A DNA stretch of 64,000 nucleotides from Pyrinomonadaceae bacterium (GCA_014534425.1 JACVRN010000015.1:1-64000); one strand, 5' to 3'; positions 49,738-59,219 are shown, counted from the first letter of the stretch. Made by a program: numbers and translations. The notes: generated by a model from the letters alone, not told the origin.

Positions 49738-51192
49738 CTAAAGCTGAAGCATCTGCACTTCAGCTATTCTTCCGTGCGCGTCTTGGGACAATCTAAGCTG
49801 TGCGCCGTCCTTGAGCACCACGGCCTGTCCCGCAGGGACGCGGTTGCCGCCGGGCGAAGTCAAAGAGGTCAAATTCTTGTTCACCAGAATCCACTGGCCC
49901 TGATAAAACTGGCAGTAAGCCTGCGGCGTGCGGTCTGCCTCTTCGCCCGGAAACATGTTGTCATAGACGTGCCACTTGAAAAAGTATATGCCGTCGTAAA
50001 TGACAATCTTCCCGTCCTGAAACCACTGGCCCGGACGACTCTCCTTGCGTAGCTTCAGGATGGGGACGGTGCCCGTTATGCGCGTGTTGCAGAACGGGCA
50101 TTTGACGTTGTTCGTGTCATACAGCACGAACCACTTGTGCGAGCAGGAACGATTCGGGCACGGGTAAATCATATCCCAGGTCTTAATCAGAGCGCGTTCC
50201 CAGTCGGAAGCCGCAGGACGGTCGTTGGGCGAATGCAGCCCCTTCACGAAAGCCTGCATGAAGAGGCTCTCTAAATGCGGCCCCAGAACGGAGCAGGGAA
50301 TCGTCAGGTCTTTGGGACGATTCGACATATCCTGAGGGTTCTCGACAAAGAGCGCCTTGGAACCCATGCTCAGTTGCTCGTCCTCTTCCGCAGAAGAGGT
50401 GCTGTTGACCTTCGGCCCTCGAAGCGGGTGACGCGAGAGCAGGTATTCGTATATCAAAACCGGCAGCGCGTGCTGATCTGTCCTCACGCTCGGCAGTATG
50501 CGCTTCGGGTCTGTCAAAGGCAGGTGCATCGTCCCCAAGACTTCCGGCGCGATGTAACCGGGCGTGCCCGCAACGTCGGGCGGGAACAGGTTGGGAACGA
50601 CCAGCGAATCTATGTCTATGACCACGCTCTGCCCGGATGACGGGTCAACCAGTATGTTGCGGCATGAGAGGTCGGAGTGCGCCAGTCCAGCCATGTGCAG
50701 GCGGCGTACGGCACGCGCCATCAGAATGCAGAGCTTGAAATAGTTTATCCACGCGCCTCGCTCTTCGTCGGGCAGCATCCCGCGCAGCTTGGGGCTTGTG
50801 AACCATCGCCCTTCCTTCTCGCGCCCCGAAAAGGGGCCTTTGGCGAAGAAGTAGTTGGAAGGATAGGTCGGCGCGACGATGCCGACTTGCGGCTTGACGA
50901 CGATGGCTGTGGGCCAGCAGAAGAGCTTCTTGAAGTATTCGGCAGCAGCCGGTGTAACGCCCTGCGCGCCGCCCTGCGAATGCGGAATCGTGGGGTTGTA
51001 CTTGGTCAGAATGTATTCGAGCCGGGCCATGCGCTGCGGGTCAAGCCCTGCGGACTCGTTGTGGAAGAACTGCACGACGTAAGACCTGTCGGGGCTGAAG
51101 TAAGTTTTCTTCATGCCGCCTGCGGGCGGGTCGTCCGAGTAGACGTAATCAATAACGCGCCCGTCCTTGAGCGTGGCCTTCTCGACCTTCAT
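49738..51192 (-). CDS. protein kinase-like protein with zinc ribbon (TerY-P triad type)
   Basis: A 484-residue kinase-fold protein. GGGAGGAG five bases ahead fixes the ATG at 51192, which overlaps the PP2C stop by one base (TGATG). The catalytic loop is HSDLSCRNIL near residue 175, and VVIDIDSLVV replaces the usual DFG with DID. The activation segment follows with GTPGYIAPE. A zinc ribbon (CPNRSCSHKW, then CPFC) lies near 355-380 and a beta-rich C-terminal domain ends the protein. Kinase, PP2C phosphatase and TerY-like VWA gene in one row is the arrangement known as the TerY-P triad. Activity despite DID is uncertain, though D-x-D variants are known in atypical kinases. Confidence 0.85.
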   Translation of the reverse strand: MKVEKATLKDGRVIDYVYSDDPPAGGMKKTYFSPDRSYVVQFFHNESAGLDPQRMARLEYILTKYNPTIPHSQGGAQGVTPAAAEYFKKLFCWPTAIVVKPQVGIVAPTYPSNYFFAKGPFSGREKEGRWFTSPKLRGMLPDEERGAWINYFKLCILMARAVRRLHMAGLAHSDLSCRNILVDPSSGQSVVIDIDSLVVPNLFPPDVAGTPGYIAPEVLGTMHLPLTDPKRILPSVRTDQHALPVLIYEYLLSRHPLRGPKVNSTSSAEEDEQLSMGSKALFVENPQDMSNRPKDLTIPCSVLGPHLESLFMQAFVKGLHSPNDRPAASDWERALIKTWDMIYPCPNRSCSHKWFVLYDTNNVKCPFCNTRITGTVPILKLRKESRPGQWFQDGKIVIYDGIYFFKWHVYDNMFPGEEADRTPQAYCQFYQGQWILVNKNLTSLTSPGGNRVPAGQAVVLKDGAQLRLSQDAHGRIAEVQMLQL

Positions 51193-53030
51193 CACATCTC
51201 CTCCCGGTACAGGACAACGAGCGTCCGGTCATCGAAAGAGCCTCTCACCTGATAGGAATCGAGCCAGATTCGCAGCCTGTCCTTTGGTTCGTTCTCGGCG
51301 CACATGGGCTGGCCTTCGCCGCCCGCCAGCAGCAGTCCGGGGTCTTTGATTATCTCTTCAACGGTGCGGTCAAGCTTTTTGGCGTAAATGTCTATGGAGC
51401 GAATGTAAACGGTTTGCGGCTCGGCGCTGATGGTCTCGACGGGGACGGCCAACGCGGCAGCCTGCACTGCGTCTGGATTGGGAAGCTCCGTGCCCGCGAG
51501 GCTGGCATTTATATCCGGCATGCCGTCCTTGAAGTTGGGGCGCAGGATAGAATTGAGCACCAGGTCGCCGTAGAGCTTGAGCATTCCTGTAGGAGCGTTC
51601 GGGAAATAATCGTCCGCCACGCCGTCCGTCATCACCATCAAAGCACGAAGCTCGCCCCAGAAGCCGTTGGTCTTGCTCCAAAGGTTATTCTTCTCCAACT
51701 TCTTCTTGCTGATGAGGAATTCGGTTTGGCCCGCGAACTCGCCGCTATCGGCTATGCCCAGGAGCTTGAGCGCTCCGGCTTGGTCTATGGCCGCCAGCAT
51801 CCCGTCACCAATCTGGCATGTCATCACGAAGCTGTAATTTTTACCGTCGTAAGGAACGCCCGTGTGCGCTGCGAGCAGTAATGTTCCCGCAAGGTCGTCG
51901 AGCGTCACGGGCCGTCCCATCAACTCCGTGTACTCCGAGTTCTCTGAAAGCTCACGCGCTTTGTCTTCGACGGCCTTGTACGCCTCCAGCATGGCTTCGT
52001 GCAGCGCGCTGCGAACCGTATCAAGCTCTTTCTTGATGAAAACGCCTCCTTCCCTATCCTGTTTGAAGACCTCGGCCAGGTTAGACCAATCAAGCTCTCC
52101 CATGAAATGTTCTTTGAGCCGTTCGCGCAAGACCTCCACGGCGCGCTGGCAGGAGACTTTAGCGCCTATGCGAGAGAGCCGTTTGGAGCCTGCGCCGTCC
52201 GAGACGGCAATGATAGTCCAGGGGCTGGAGGTGTCGAACTCGAACCAGTCGTCGCAGTTCGTGCCTTCGTGCTTGTGCTTTTTGCCGCGCACGCGCGCTC
52301 CTATAATCTTCAGCTTCTCGTACGATTCTTCGGCGCGTGTCTCGTACTCGCCATGATTCTCAGGCTCGTTCGGCAGAGGCTTGTACTGCCACTGCGTAGA
52401 TGCCGCCGACGGCGTCATGCTTTCGCTTGTGCTTTCGGTTTGGTCACTCATAGGATTGCTGGCTTTGTTGCTCTCGTCATCTGATGCGGGCGCGGCCTCT
52501 AATTCATACGGCTGTGGCGGCCCCACGGCGGGCACAGTGTCCACTTCGTCCAGTACAGCCGCCCCGGAAATGTTTGAAGCGGGCGCAAAGCCTCCTGCGA
52601 CTGTGGAAGGAGCCGAAGCTTGGTCTACGGCTGTTGCTGCCGATTCAGCTTCGCCCGCTTCCGGCGTTTCGGGCGGTTGGGTAAGATAGACCGGAGCGTA
52701 GCCTTTCCCTGTAGTGGACTCGTCCAGAAACTGCGTAGCCCTATCTACCATCTGGCGAGACAACTCGTCCTGCTTCTTAAGGAATGACTTGAGTTCATCC
52801 CAGCAGGTGCGCGCACGGTCGTTCCCGCTCTCTTTAGACTGCACTATGCCCCGTTGGATTACGTCTATCAACGGCCAAGCTACATGAGCCGCAAACTCGT
52901 CAAGCCGTTCGTCTTTACCCAGCACCCAATCTTCTATCTCTTTCCAGTTACCCTTCGCGTTGTCTCCGTCCGCTTCGAGGCCCAACCACCACCTAATGGC
53001 TCCGGCGATTTGCTCTGCTGTCAGATTCAT
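51192..53030 (-). CDS. PP2C-like protein phosphatase with long N-terminal region
   Basis: A 612-residue protein. The ATG at 53030 is preferred over a TTG six codons earlier. Residues about 1-115 form a helical domain; about 125-235 are low-complexity Ala/Pro/Ser/Glu sequence. The PP2C domain runs from about 250 to 550 with metal-binding aspartates in GTNCDDWFEF and VSDGAGSKRLS, QIGDGMLAAI, and the last aspartate in VMTDGVADDYFP. It should reverse the action of the partner kinase. Its stop overlaps the start of the kinase gene, so the two are translationally coupled. This is the phosphatase of the TerY-P triad. Confidence 0.88.
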   Translation of the reverse strand: MNLTAEQIAGAIRWWLGLEADGDNAKGNWKEIEDWVLGKDERLDEFAAHVAWPLIDVIQRGIVQSKESGNDRARTCWDELKSFLKKQDELSRQMVDRATQFLDESTTGKGYAPVYLTQPPETPEAGEAESAATAVDQASAPSTVAGGFAPASNISGAAVLDEVDTVPAVGPPQPYELEAAPASDDESNKASNPMSDQTESTSESMTPSAASTQWQYKPLPNEPENHGEYETRAEESYEKLKIIGARVRGKKHKHEGTNCDDWFEFDTSSPWTIIAVSDGAGSKRLSRIGAKVSCQRAVEVLRERLKEHFMGELDWSNLAEVFKQDREGGVFIKKELDTVRSALHEAMLEAYKAVEDKARELSENSEYTELMGRPVTLDDLAGTLLLAAHTGVPYDGKNYSFVMTCQIGDGMLAAIDQAGALKLLGIADSGEFAGQTEFLISKKKLEKNNLWSKTNGFWGELRALMVMTDGVADDYFPNAPTGMLKLYGDLVLNSILRPNFKDGMPDINASLAGTELPNPDAVQAAALAVPVETISAEPQTVYIRSIDIYAKKLDRTVEEIIKDPGLLLAGGEGQPMCAENEPKDRLRIWLDSYQVRGSFDDRTLVVLYREEM

Positions 53031-53247
53031 AAGGCCACACACTGTCAAATTAAAGTGTGATATTGACGGAAGCGCTCATGTAAACATAAAGACCCCACGT
53101 ACGAGATTGTCGTGGCAACACCTCGCCCGACGCGCGACAGCGTCCATCATGGAACCAAGCTTGGATACGCTCAGGGCCGCCGGAATCATCTTCGGCTGGA
53201 ACTACGGCCGTAGGATTCCGGCGTCGAGCCGTTTTCCCCAAAAGGTT

Positions 53248-53886
53248 TCAGGGGACGAACTGGATAGTTGGCGGCGGCGGCGGCAGCGACACGGGCGTGT
53301 CCGGCCCTACCTGCTGAATGCTCTGCGAAGTCATCTTGATAGAGCTTGAGACCCACTTGAAGAACGCTTTCAGAGTGTCCGGCTGTAGGTTGTTGAGTAT
53401 GACAACCTCTTCGGTGATGCGCTTAAGTAAGTTGGCGTCTGCGCCCGGCCCGGCAGCGCACGCGATGATGTTGATTCTCTTCTGCTTGATGCGATCCGCA
53501 GCCTGTTCCCAACTGTCCGTAGGCTGCCCGTCGGTCATGAGAAAAACCAGAGGCTTCCAATCGCCCTTCTGCGTCGGCGTGGACTTCTTGACCTCGCGGT
53601 CTACGCACTGCTCAAGTTGAGTGAGCGCTTCGCCCAGCGACGTGCTTCCGCTCGCGTCCAGGTGCGGTTCCTGAAACATCATCAACTCGGTCAGGGGCGC
53701 TACCTGCTGTGCGCTGCCTGCGAAGGTGATGACGCTCATGTAAGCCGTCTCCAGCGCTTGCGGGTCGGTTTTCAAATCCGCTATCAGTGCTTTTACGCCC
53801 GCGCGCACGGCCTCAATCGGCTCGCCGTTCATGGAACCGGAGCAATCCAGTAAAAGGTAGACGGGCAAGCGTCGAGATTCAGACAT
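53248..53886 (-). CDS. terY: TerY-like VWA domain protein
   Basis: A 212-residue protein that is a single VWA domain. The MIDAS metal site is complete: DCSGSMNGEP at about 14-23, the threonine region near SGSTSLGEAL, and MTDGQPTDSWEQAA. This length and sequence match TerY of tellurium-resistance and TerY-P systems. The C-terminus is a short Pro-rich tail. It lies about 220 bases upstream of the PP2C gene on the same strand, and that spacer holds no supported gene. In TerY-P triads the VWA protein is thought to act as scaffold or metal sensor for the kinase-phosphatase pair. Confidence 0.9.
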   Translation of the reverse strand: MSESRRLPVYLLLDCSGSMNGEPIEAVRAGVKALIADLKTDPQALETAYMSVITFAGSAQQVAPLTELMMFQEPHLDASGSTSLGEALTQLEQCVDREVKKSTPTQKGDWKPLVFLMTDGQPTDSWEQAADRIKQKRINIIACAAGPGADANLLKRITEEVVILNNLQPDTLKAFFKWVSSSIKMTSQSIQQVGPDTPVSLPPPPPTIQFVP

Positions 53887-54405
53887 ATTCTACATCCTTT
53901 CCTGTCAACTAATGTCTCGGAACCCCACCATCGTTACAACCGCGCGGCAGGGCGAACAATCGTAAGGTATAGAAGCATCAGGGTAGGTGATGTCAAAAAA
54001 GGTTAGCTTCACTTTGAGCAGCAGCAAATTTATTACGTATTACCCGCCCCGGATGTCCAAGCTATCGGCCTGGTCGAATGGTAGTTAAAGACGACGTTCA
54101 TAGGCCATTGCGAGATGTCGATGGTGGCTCTTCTTGATCGAAAATCTGACAAAGCGAACGAGCCACGAAAAAGGCTTGAGCGAACGATCAAGAGGACGCT
54201 TAAAATATTCCAACTGCTAGCGGAATGTCAAATTTTTTTGTCTTTCCGGCGAAATTAAGAGAGCGCTTCAGACCGCTCTCGCCGCGCCTTTTATTTCATG
54301 CTTAAAGCGTCGCGCCAAAACTCTTCCTATATTAGTGAGCGTGCGTTATATTCTGGGCTGCAATTCGTGGCTCAGTAGCCTTATGCCTTTAATTTGAAGT
54401 TCAAG
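53887..54405. other. non-coding divergent spacer with inverted repeats
   Basis: No gene is supported in these 519 bases between the two divergent VWA genes. They contain interlocked inverted repeats: GTGGCTC (54124-54130) with GAGCCAC (54160-54166), and TCTTGATCG (54132-54140) with CGATCAAGA (54185-54193). A further hairpin has arms GAGAGCG (54259-54265) and CGCTCTC (54274-54280). TATATT elements at 54328 and 54347 could be -10 boxes for the plus-strand VWA gene but lack good -35 partners. Confidence 0.5.
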
Positions 54406-55440
54406 ATGGAAAACTATTCTAGGCGACTCCCGGTCTATCTTCTGCTCGACACCTCCGAGTCTATGGCTGGCCCTGCCATTGAGGCCGTGCAGCAGGGCGT
54501 GCGAACTCTCGTCGGAGAACTGGCTACGAATCCGCTCGCGCTGGAGACGGCTTACATGAGCGTCATCACCTTCTCGCGCGAAGCCAAACAGATTATTCCA
54601 CTGACGGAACTCACACGCTTTCAGCCTCCGCCTTTGCGCGTTCGTCCGGGCACAGCGCTCGGCGGCGCGCTTCGCTTATTGTCCGAGCGCCTTCGCAGTG
54701 AAGTGATGAAAACGACCGAGACCACCAAGGGAGACTACAAGCCCCTGGTCTTTCTGTTGACGGACGGCCAGCCCACGGACGATTGGGAGCAGGCGGCTGA
54801 CAGCATCAAAGCTCCCGGCGCGAGCAAGACTGCGAACATCTATGCCATAGGCTGCGGCCCCGACGTGGACTCAGAGGTTTTGTATCGCATCACGGAGACA
54901 GTGCTCCTGATGCCGAACCTGACGCCCGAAGCCATACGCAAGTTCTTCGTTTGGCTCTCTGCTTCCGTGCAGGCCGTCAGCACAAAGATTGAGGCGACAG
55001 CCTCTGCAGGCGCAATCAATCTGCCCGCGCCGCCTTCAGGCGCTCTGGAAGTTGCGCCGAGGACAACAACTGCGGCGCGACGCGGCAACAAATCTCCCAG
55101 ACAGGTTTTCCTGCACGCGCTCTGTAGCAAGGTAAGGAAGCCTTACCTGATGAGATTCGTGCGGCGCGAATATGAAGAGCGCTACGATGCAGTGGCCGCG
55201 CACAAGCTGGAAGCGCTCGAAGAGGGAGACACGGAGCTTCTGCCTCCGATCAATTCGTCTCTGCTTTTCGGGTGCCCGTCTTGCCCTTACTGCGAAAATC
55301 CTATCGCTACCATGTGCCCCTGCGGCGCTCTCTTTTGCACGCCGCCGGGCGAGCCGCCCACGCTCGTTTGTCCCAAATGTAATTCAGAGCTTGTGATGGG
55401 CGACGGCAAAGATTTCGATATTACACGCGCGGACGGCTAG
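54406..55440 (+). CDS. TerY-like VWA protein with C-terminal zinc ribbon
   Basis: A 344-residue protein starting at ATG 54406 (MENYSRRLPVYLLLDTSESM), taken over a TTG four codons earlier. Its first 205 residues are a VWA domain very like that of the 53248 gene, with MIDAS motifs DTSESMAG and LTDGQPTDDWEQ. The C-terminal third carries a zinc-ribbon-like TerY-C domain with cysteine pairs in FGCPSCPYC, TMCPCGALFC and VCPKC. The two VWA genes diverge from a shared spacer, so they are likely paralogues with separate partners. It leads the plus-strand gene for the FHA-cyclase, 39 bases on. Confidence 0.88.
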   Translation: MENYSRRLPVYLLLDTSESMAGPAIEAVQQGVRTLVGELATNPLALETAYMSVITFSREAKQIIPLTELTRFQPPPLRVRPGTALGGALRLLSERLRSEVMKTTETTKGDYKPLVFLLTDGQPTDDWEQAADSIKAPGASKTANIYAIGCGPDVDSEVLYRITETVLLMPNLTPEAIRKFFVWLSASVQAVSTKIEATASAGAINLPAPPSGALEVAPRTTTAARRGNKSPRQVFLHALCSKVRKPYLMRFVRREYEERYDAVAAHKLEALEEGDTELLPPINSSLLFGCPSCPYCENPIATMCPCGALFCTPPGEPPTLVCPKCNSELVMGDGKDFDITRADG

Positions 55441-55479
55441 AGTGCTTTATCTAAAACTTTAATTTCAGAGGCTCGCGTC

Positions 55480-57060
55480 ATGCGGATAGTTTATTCGCAC
55501 TGGGGATTGGAGAGGGTGTTTGAGCAGGAGGACGCTTCGCAGATAATCATAGGGCGGCCCGAAGGCACGCGCGTTGACCTTGACCTATCCCCGGATGAAA
55601 CCGTCTCGCCCGCGCACGCGCGTCTGTGGGTCGAAGACGGGCAGTGCTGGCTTGAAGACATGGGCAGTCAGCTTGGCACCAAGGTCAACGGCGAAGAGAT
55701 AAAGGGAGCGGGCAAGCGCGCCATACTTCGCGGCGACCTCATCACCATAGGCAACACCAAGTTGAGGGCAGAGCTTACGGCCTCCGAATATTCCCAGGCG
55801 AAGAAGCCGCAGCTTAAAGAGATACCGAAGCCTCTCAGGGAGAACACGCCGAAGCTGGATGCGAGCGCGCCAGCCTTCACGCCCGACCACTCCGAAAGCG
55901 TGGACGCGGCGCGCAGGCTCGCGCTCTTCTACGAACTCCCGCTACGCTTCGGTGAAGAGACGCGCCTGGATGCGCTCCTGCAACTGATACTCGAAAGCGT
56001 CATCAAGGCAATCCCGCACGCGCAGCGCGGCGCGCTTCTTGTCAGAGACGAAGCGAAGGGAAAGCTTGCTCTAAAGGCGCACATCCCCGTGGGCAGCCCC
56101 TCCGTCTCTCTCTCCACGGCGCAGCAGGCCATTGAGCACAGGAGCGCTTTTATCTGGCCGCCGCCGCAGCAACTCCCGCAGGGCGTGATGGGAACGTCTG
56201 TGCCTAATACAAACAGCGTCGTTACATTCCGCATCAAGTCCGCCATGTACGCGCCGCTCCTTTGGAGAGGCAAGGCAATGGGTGTGCTGTGCGTGGACAA
56301 TTCCGAGAGCGGCTTTAACTTCAACGTCGAAGACCTAAGGCTGCTTCAGGCCGTAGCGCATCACGCGGCGATGGCCGTTGCCAATCTTCAATTGCAGGAG
56401 GAATGGCGCACGCAGGCCGAAGTGCTCAACAACACTTTGAGGCTCGTGTCGCCGCAGCTCGCGGGGCGACTTCGCCAGCAGCGCGGGCGTGTGCGCCTCG
56501 GCGGAGATTTCCGCGAAGCGACCATCCTCATAGCAGACATACGCGGCTTCACGAACCTCTCTGCCACCATGAGTCCGCACGAAGTAACGCAGATGCTCGA
56601 AGACTACTTCGGTCGCCTGGTGCCGCTCGTCTTCGAGAACGAAGGGACTGTGGACAAGTTCATAGGCGACGCCATCATGGCCGTCTTCGGCAGCCCGGAC
56701 TCGGACGAGCAACAACACCAGCACGCGGTACAGTGCGCTTTGGGGATGCAGGAGGCCATGCTCGAAGTCAACGCTCAGCGAGCGGCGCGCGGCTTGCGAA
56801 CCGGCGAGTTGGGCGTAGGCATTCATTGCGGAGAGGTCGTACACGGTTTTATAGGCACGCCGGAGAGGATGGAGTTCACAGTGATAGGCGATGCTGTCAA
56901 CCGCGCATCAAGATATTGCGACGGCGCGGGCGGCGGCGAAGTTTTGATTAGCCCGGACGTTTATCAATGGGTTTGGCAATCCGTGCGCGCAGAGCAGAGC
57001 AGCATCTCTACTAAACACGAAGGGCTTCTCTTCGCATACCGCATTGCGAGCATGAAGTGA
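55480..57060 (+). CDS. FHA-GAF-class III adenylate/guanylate cyclase
   Basis: A 526-residue protein. FHA domain at about 15-95 (IIIGRPEGTRVDL, SPAHARL, GSQLGTKVNGE). GAF domain at about 150-310 (RGALLVRDEA, APLLWRGKAMGVLCVDN). Class III cyclase at about 340-520 with the metal aspartates in IADIRGFT and FIGDAIMAVFG, the base-contact lysine in VDKFIGD, and the transition-state Asn/Arg in GDAVNRASRY. All catalytic residues seem present, and the MEFTVIGD segment fits adenylate cyclase better than guanylate. FHA would dock it to a phosphothreonine on a kinase or substrate, and GAF may bind a small ligand. It links the kinase network to cAMP. Confidence 0.92.
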   Translation: MRIVYSHWGLERVFEQEDASQIIIGRPEGTRVDLDLSPDETVSPAHARLWVEDGQCWLEDMGSQLGTKVNGEEIKGAGKRAILRGDLITIGNTKLRAELTASEYSQAKKPQLKEIPKPLRENTPKLDASAPAFTPDHSESVDAARRLALFYELPLRFGEETRLDALLQLILESVIKAIPHAQRGALLVRDEAKGKLALKAHIPVGSPSVSLSTAQQAIEHRSAFIWPPPQQLPQGVMGTSVPNTNSVVTFRIKSAMYAPLLWRGKAMGVLCVDNSESGFNFNVEDLRLLQAVAHHAAMAVANLQLQEEWRTQAEVLNNTLRLVSPQLAGRLRQQRGRVRLGGDFREATILIADIRGFTNLSATMSPHEVTQMLEDYFGRLVPLVFENEGTVDKFIGDAIMAVFGSPDSDEQQHQHAVQCALGMQEAMLEVNAQRAARGLRTGELGVGIHCGEVVHGFIGTPERMEFTVIGDAVNRASRYCDGAGGGEVLISPDVYQWVWQSVRAEQSSISTKHEGLLFAYRIASMK

Positions 57061-57068
57061 CGCAAAGA

Positions 57069-58973
57069 TTACGAAACTTTCCACAGGCGCACGGTGCCGT
57101 CCCAGCTACCGGAGGCCAGGCTTTCTCCGTCCAGCGAGAATTCTACGGCTGAGGTCACGTCGTCGCACATGCCAAGGACGCGCTTGTGTCCTGTCTCTAC
57201 TTCCCACACACAGACGGTCTTGTCATCGCTCCCGCAGGCCAGAAGTTTTCCGTCAGGCGAGAAGTGAACGGAGCGCACCACGCCGTCGCAAGAGCCTAGG
57301 ACGCGCATAGCATTTCTTTCCAGATTCCAGATGCGAACCTGCTGATCCCAACTGCCTGATGCTATGTAGAGACCATCGGGCGAAAAGGCCACAGACCAAA
57401 CGTCAGCGCTCTGTGTGTCCAGCGTGCGAGCTTCGGCGCTCTCTATGTCCCAGACCTGAATCGTTCGGTTGCCGCTCTCCGTGGCGAGACTGCGGCCATC
57501 GGGCGAGAACTGGACGGCCCAGACAACACAGTCGCTCGTGCCCAGAAGTTTGGGCTGGCCTGCGCCTGTTTCCCAAAGATGTATGCTGCCGTCGTTGCCG
57601 CCGGATGCTATGAGTCGCCCGTCAGGCGAGAAGTCCACCGAGCAGATTGCGTGTTCGTGCCTGCCCAGGATGGTCATGTGTCCAGATGGAACTTCCCACA
57701 ACCTGACTGTGTTGTCGCTGCTGCCGGAAACTATGCTTTTACCGTCGGGCGAGAACTTGACCGAAGAGACGTAAGAGAAACCGGACTCGTGAAAATCACA
57801 CTGGCCCAGGACAGTCACCTGTCCCGCGTGGCAGTCCCACAATCTAACTTTGTTGTCGTTGCTGCCCGAAGCTATGAAGCGGCCATCGGGCGAGAAGCTG
57901 ACCGAGCGCACGGAGCTTTCGCAATTTCCAAGCACGCCGTGGCGGCGATTCCTGACGGACGAACTGCTCTCGCGCGTCACAATCTCTTCGGTGTCAGCTT
58001 CAGAAGGGACGCCTGTTTGAGAGCTTCTGTCCGGGCCTGCTGTGACAAGCGGCTGGCTGTTGAGCAGGAGCAGGTAGTGCAGCGCTTCTCTGAGCGCCTG
58101 GCGCATCTCAAGCGCGTCCGCGAAGCGGTCTTCAGGACGCAACTGCATGGCGCGTGCCAGCACTTCTGAAACTTCCGGCGTGACCTGCGAGTTGACCTGG
58201 ATTGCGGGCGCAAGCGGGTCTGTCTGTCCCGCCCAGAGAAGAGTCGCGCGCGATGCGGACTCAATCGGGAACTGTCCTGTCAGCAGGTGATAGAGCGTAG
58301 CGCCCAGAGAGTACAAATCGCTTCTAGGGTCAGGCTCTTCGGCCAGAGCCTGTTCCGCTTTAATCGGATTGAGCTTCGACAGCAGGTTGAAAGATGCCAG
58401 GTCTGCTTTGACAACCTGTTCGAGCGGGGAATAGTTGGGCGAGTAGCCGAGTATGGGGGTGCCTGTGTTGAGGCTGGACATCTGCCCGGCCTTGCCGCGC
58501 GCCAGCCCGAAGTCCAGCAGCACAATCTCGCCTTCCGGCGTCAGCTTCAGGTTGGCGGGTTTGATGTCGCTATGGATGATTGGCTGCGGGCGGTTGTGCA
58601 GGTAGATGAGCGCGCCGAGCAGTATGTCTGCCCATCGCAGCACGTCGCGCGCAGGGAACGGAGTGTTCCTGCGCTCCATCATCTCTTCGGCCAGGCTCTT
58701 TCCGGCGAAGAACTCCATCACCAGAAATTGCCCGTCCTTCTGCGAGAAATGGTGCATCACCCTGGGAAGAGAAGGGTGGCGAAGATTAGCCAGCAGCTTT
58801 GCCTCGCGGTGAAAGGCGTCTCGCAATTCGGGAGCCTGAAGCGTGTTCTCTTTGACGGCGACCGTGCAACTGAGGTCACGGTCAATCGCCTCGTAGACTG
58901 CGCCCATACCACCTTTGCCCAGGAGTCGGACGATCCGGTAGCGGCCATTCAGAATGGTATCGGGTGCCAGCAT
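57069..58973 (-). CDS. Ser/Thr protein kinase with WD40 propeller
   Basis: A 634-residue kinase. Residues about 10-270 are a Hanks-type kinase with GKGGMGAVYEAID, VAVKENTLQ, HSDIKPANLKL (HSD in place of HRD), DFGLARGKAG and NYSPLEQ. After a variable region near 310-340, seven WD40 repeats fill about 350-634 (VSFSPDGRFIASGSND, VDFSPDGRLIASGGND). No membrane segment is visible, so it is cytoplasmic. It is convergent with the FHA-cyclase gene (eight-base gap) and diverges from the operon at 59408 across a spacer with a palindromic repeat and a promoter. Confidence 0.93.
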   Translation of the reverse strand: MLAPDTILNGRYRIVRLLGKGGMGAVYEAIDRDLSCTVAVKENTLQAPELRDAFHREAKLLANLRHPSLPRVMHHFSQKDGQFLVMEFFAGKSLAEEMMERRNTPFPARDVLRWADILLGALIYLHNRPQPIIHSDIKPANLKLTPEGEIVLLDFGLARGKAGQMSSLNTGTPILGYSPNYSPLEQVVKADLASFNLLSKLNPIKAEQALAEEPDPRSDLYSLGATLYHLLTGQFPIESASRATLLWAGQTDPLAPAIQVNSQVTPEVSEVLARAMQLRPEDRFADALEMRQALREALHYLLLLNSQPLVTAGPDRSSQTGVPSEADTEEIVTRESSSSVRNRRHGVLGNCESSVRSVSFSPDGRFIASGSNDNKVRLWDCHAGQVTVLGQCDFHESGFSYVSSVKFSPDGKSIVSGSSDNTVRLWEVPSGHMTILGRHEHAICSVDFSPDGRLIASGGNDGSIHLWETGAGQPKLLGTSDCVVWAVQFSPDGRSLATESGNRTIQVWDIESAEARTLDTQSADVWSVAFSPDGLYIASGSWDQQVRIWNLERNAMRVLGSCDGVVRSVHFSPDGKLLACGSDDKTVCVWEVETGHKRVLGMCDDVTSAVEFSLDGESLASGSWDGTVRLWKVS

Positions 58974-59111
58974 CTAGCTTTGCCAAAGAAAGCAAAAAGT
59001 TCGTGAAAGAAATCCAGCGCCGAGCGTGTTCGGCCTTGTGAGCCGCGAAAGATATTACACCTGTTCCGAACGCAGTCAAGAGTGATGAGATTTAATGTGA
59101 AGGTGGCTTCA

Positions 59112-59219
59112 AACAGGATGGACAGGAAAAGAAGAAATTGATACATCGGTTCATTGTTTCATTGAATCAATGAACCAATGAAGAAATGAATTAATTCCTT
59201 TCATCCTGTCCATCCTGTT
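59112..59219. repeat. palindromic repeat, longest member of the ACAGGATRGACAGGAT family
   Basis: The outer arms AACAGGATGGACAGGA (from 59112) and TCCTGTCCATCCTGTT (to 59219) are exact complements. The inside is an imperfect palindrome of TTCATTG/CAATGAA units shared with the element at 35188. It lies in the 434-base divergent spacer between the WD40 kinase and the 59408 operon. Apart from this repeat and the promoter at 59240 the spacer shows no feature. Confidence 0.88.

Noticed and set aside
53050-53241. A 63-codon minus-strand frame between the PP2C and TerY-like genes
   Set aside because: No ribosome site, no domain, and unusual composition; I treat the spacer as non-coding.
57579-58169. 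A 196-codon plus-strand frame antisense to the WD40 kinase
   Set aside because: It follows from the repeated GSPDGR/SPDGK codons of the WD40 repeats and has no domain features of its own.
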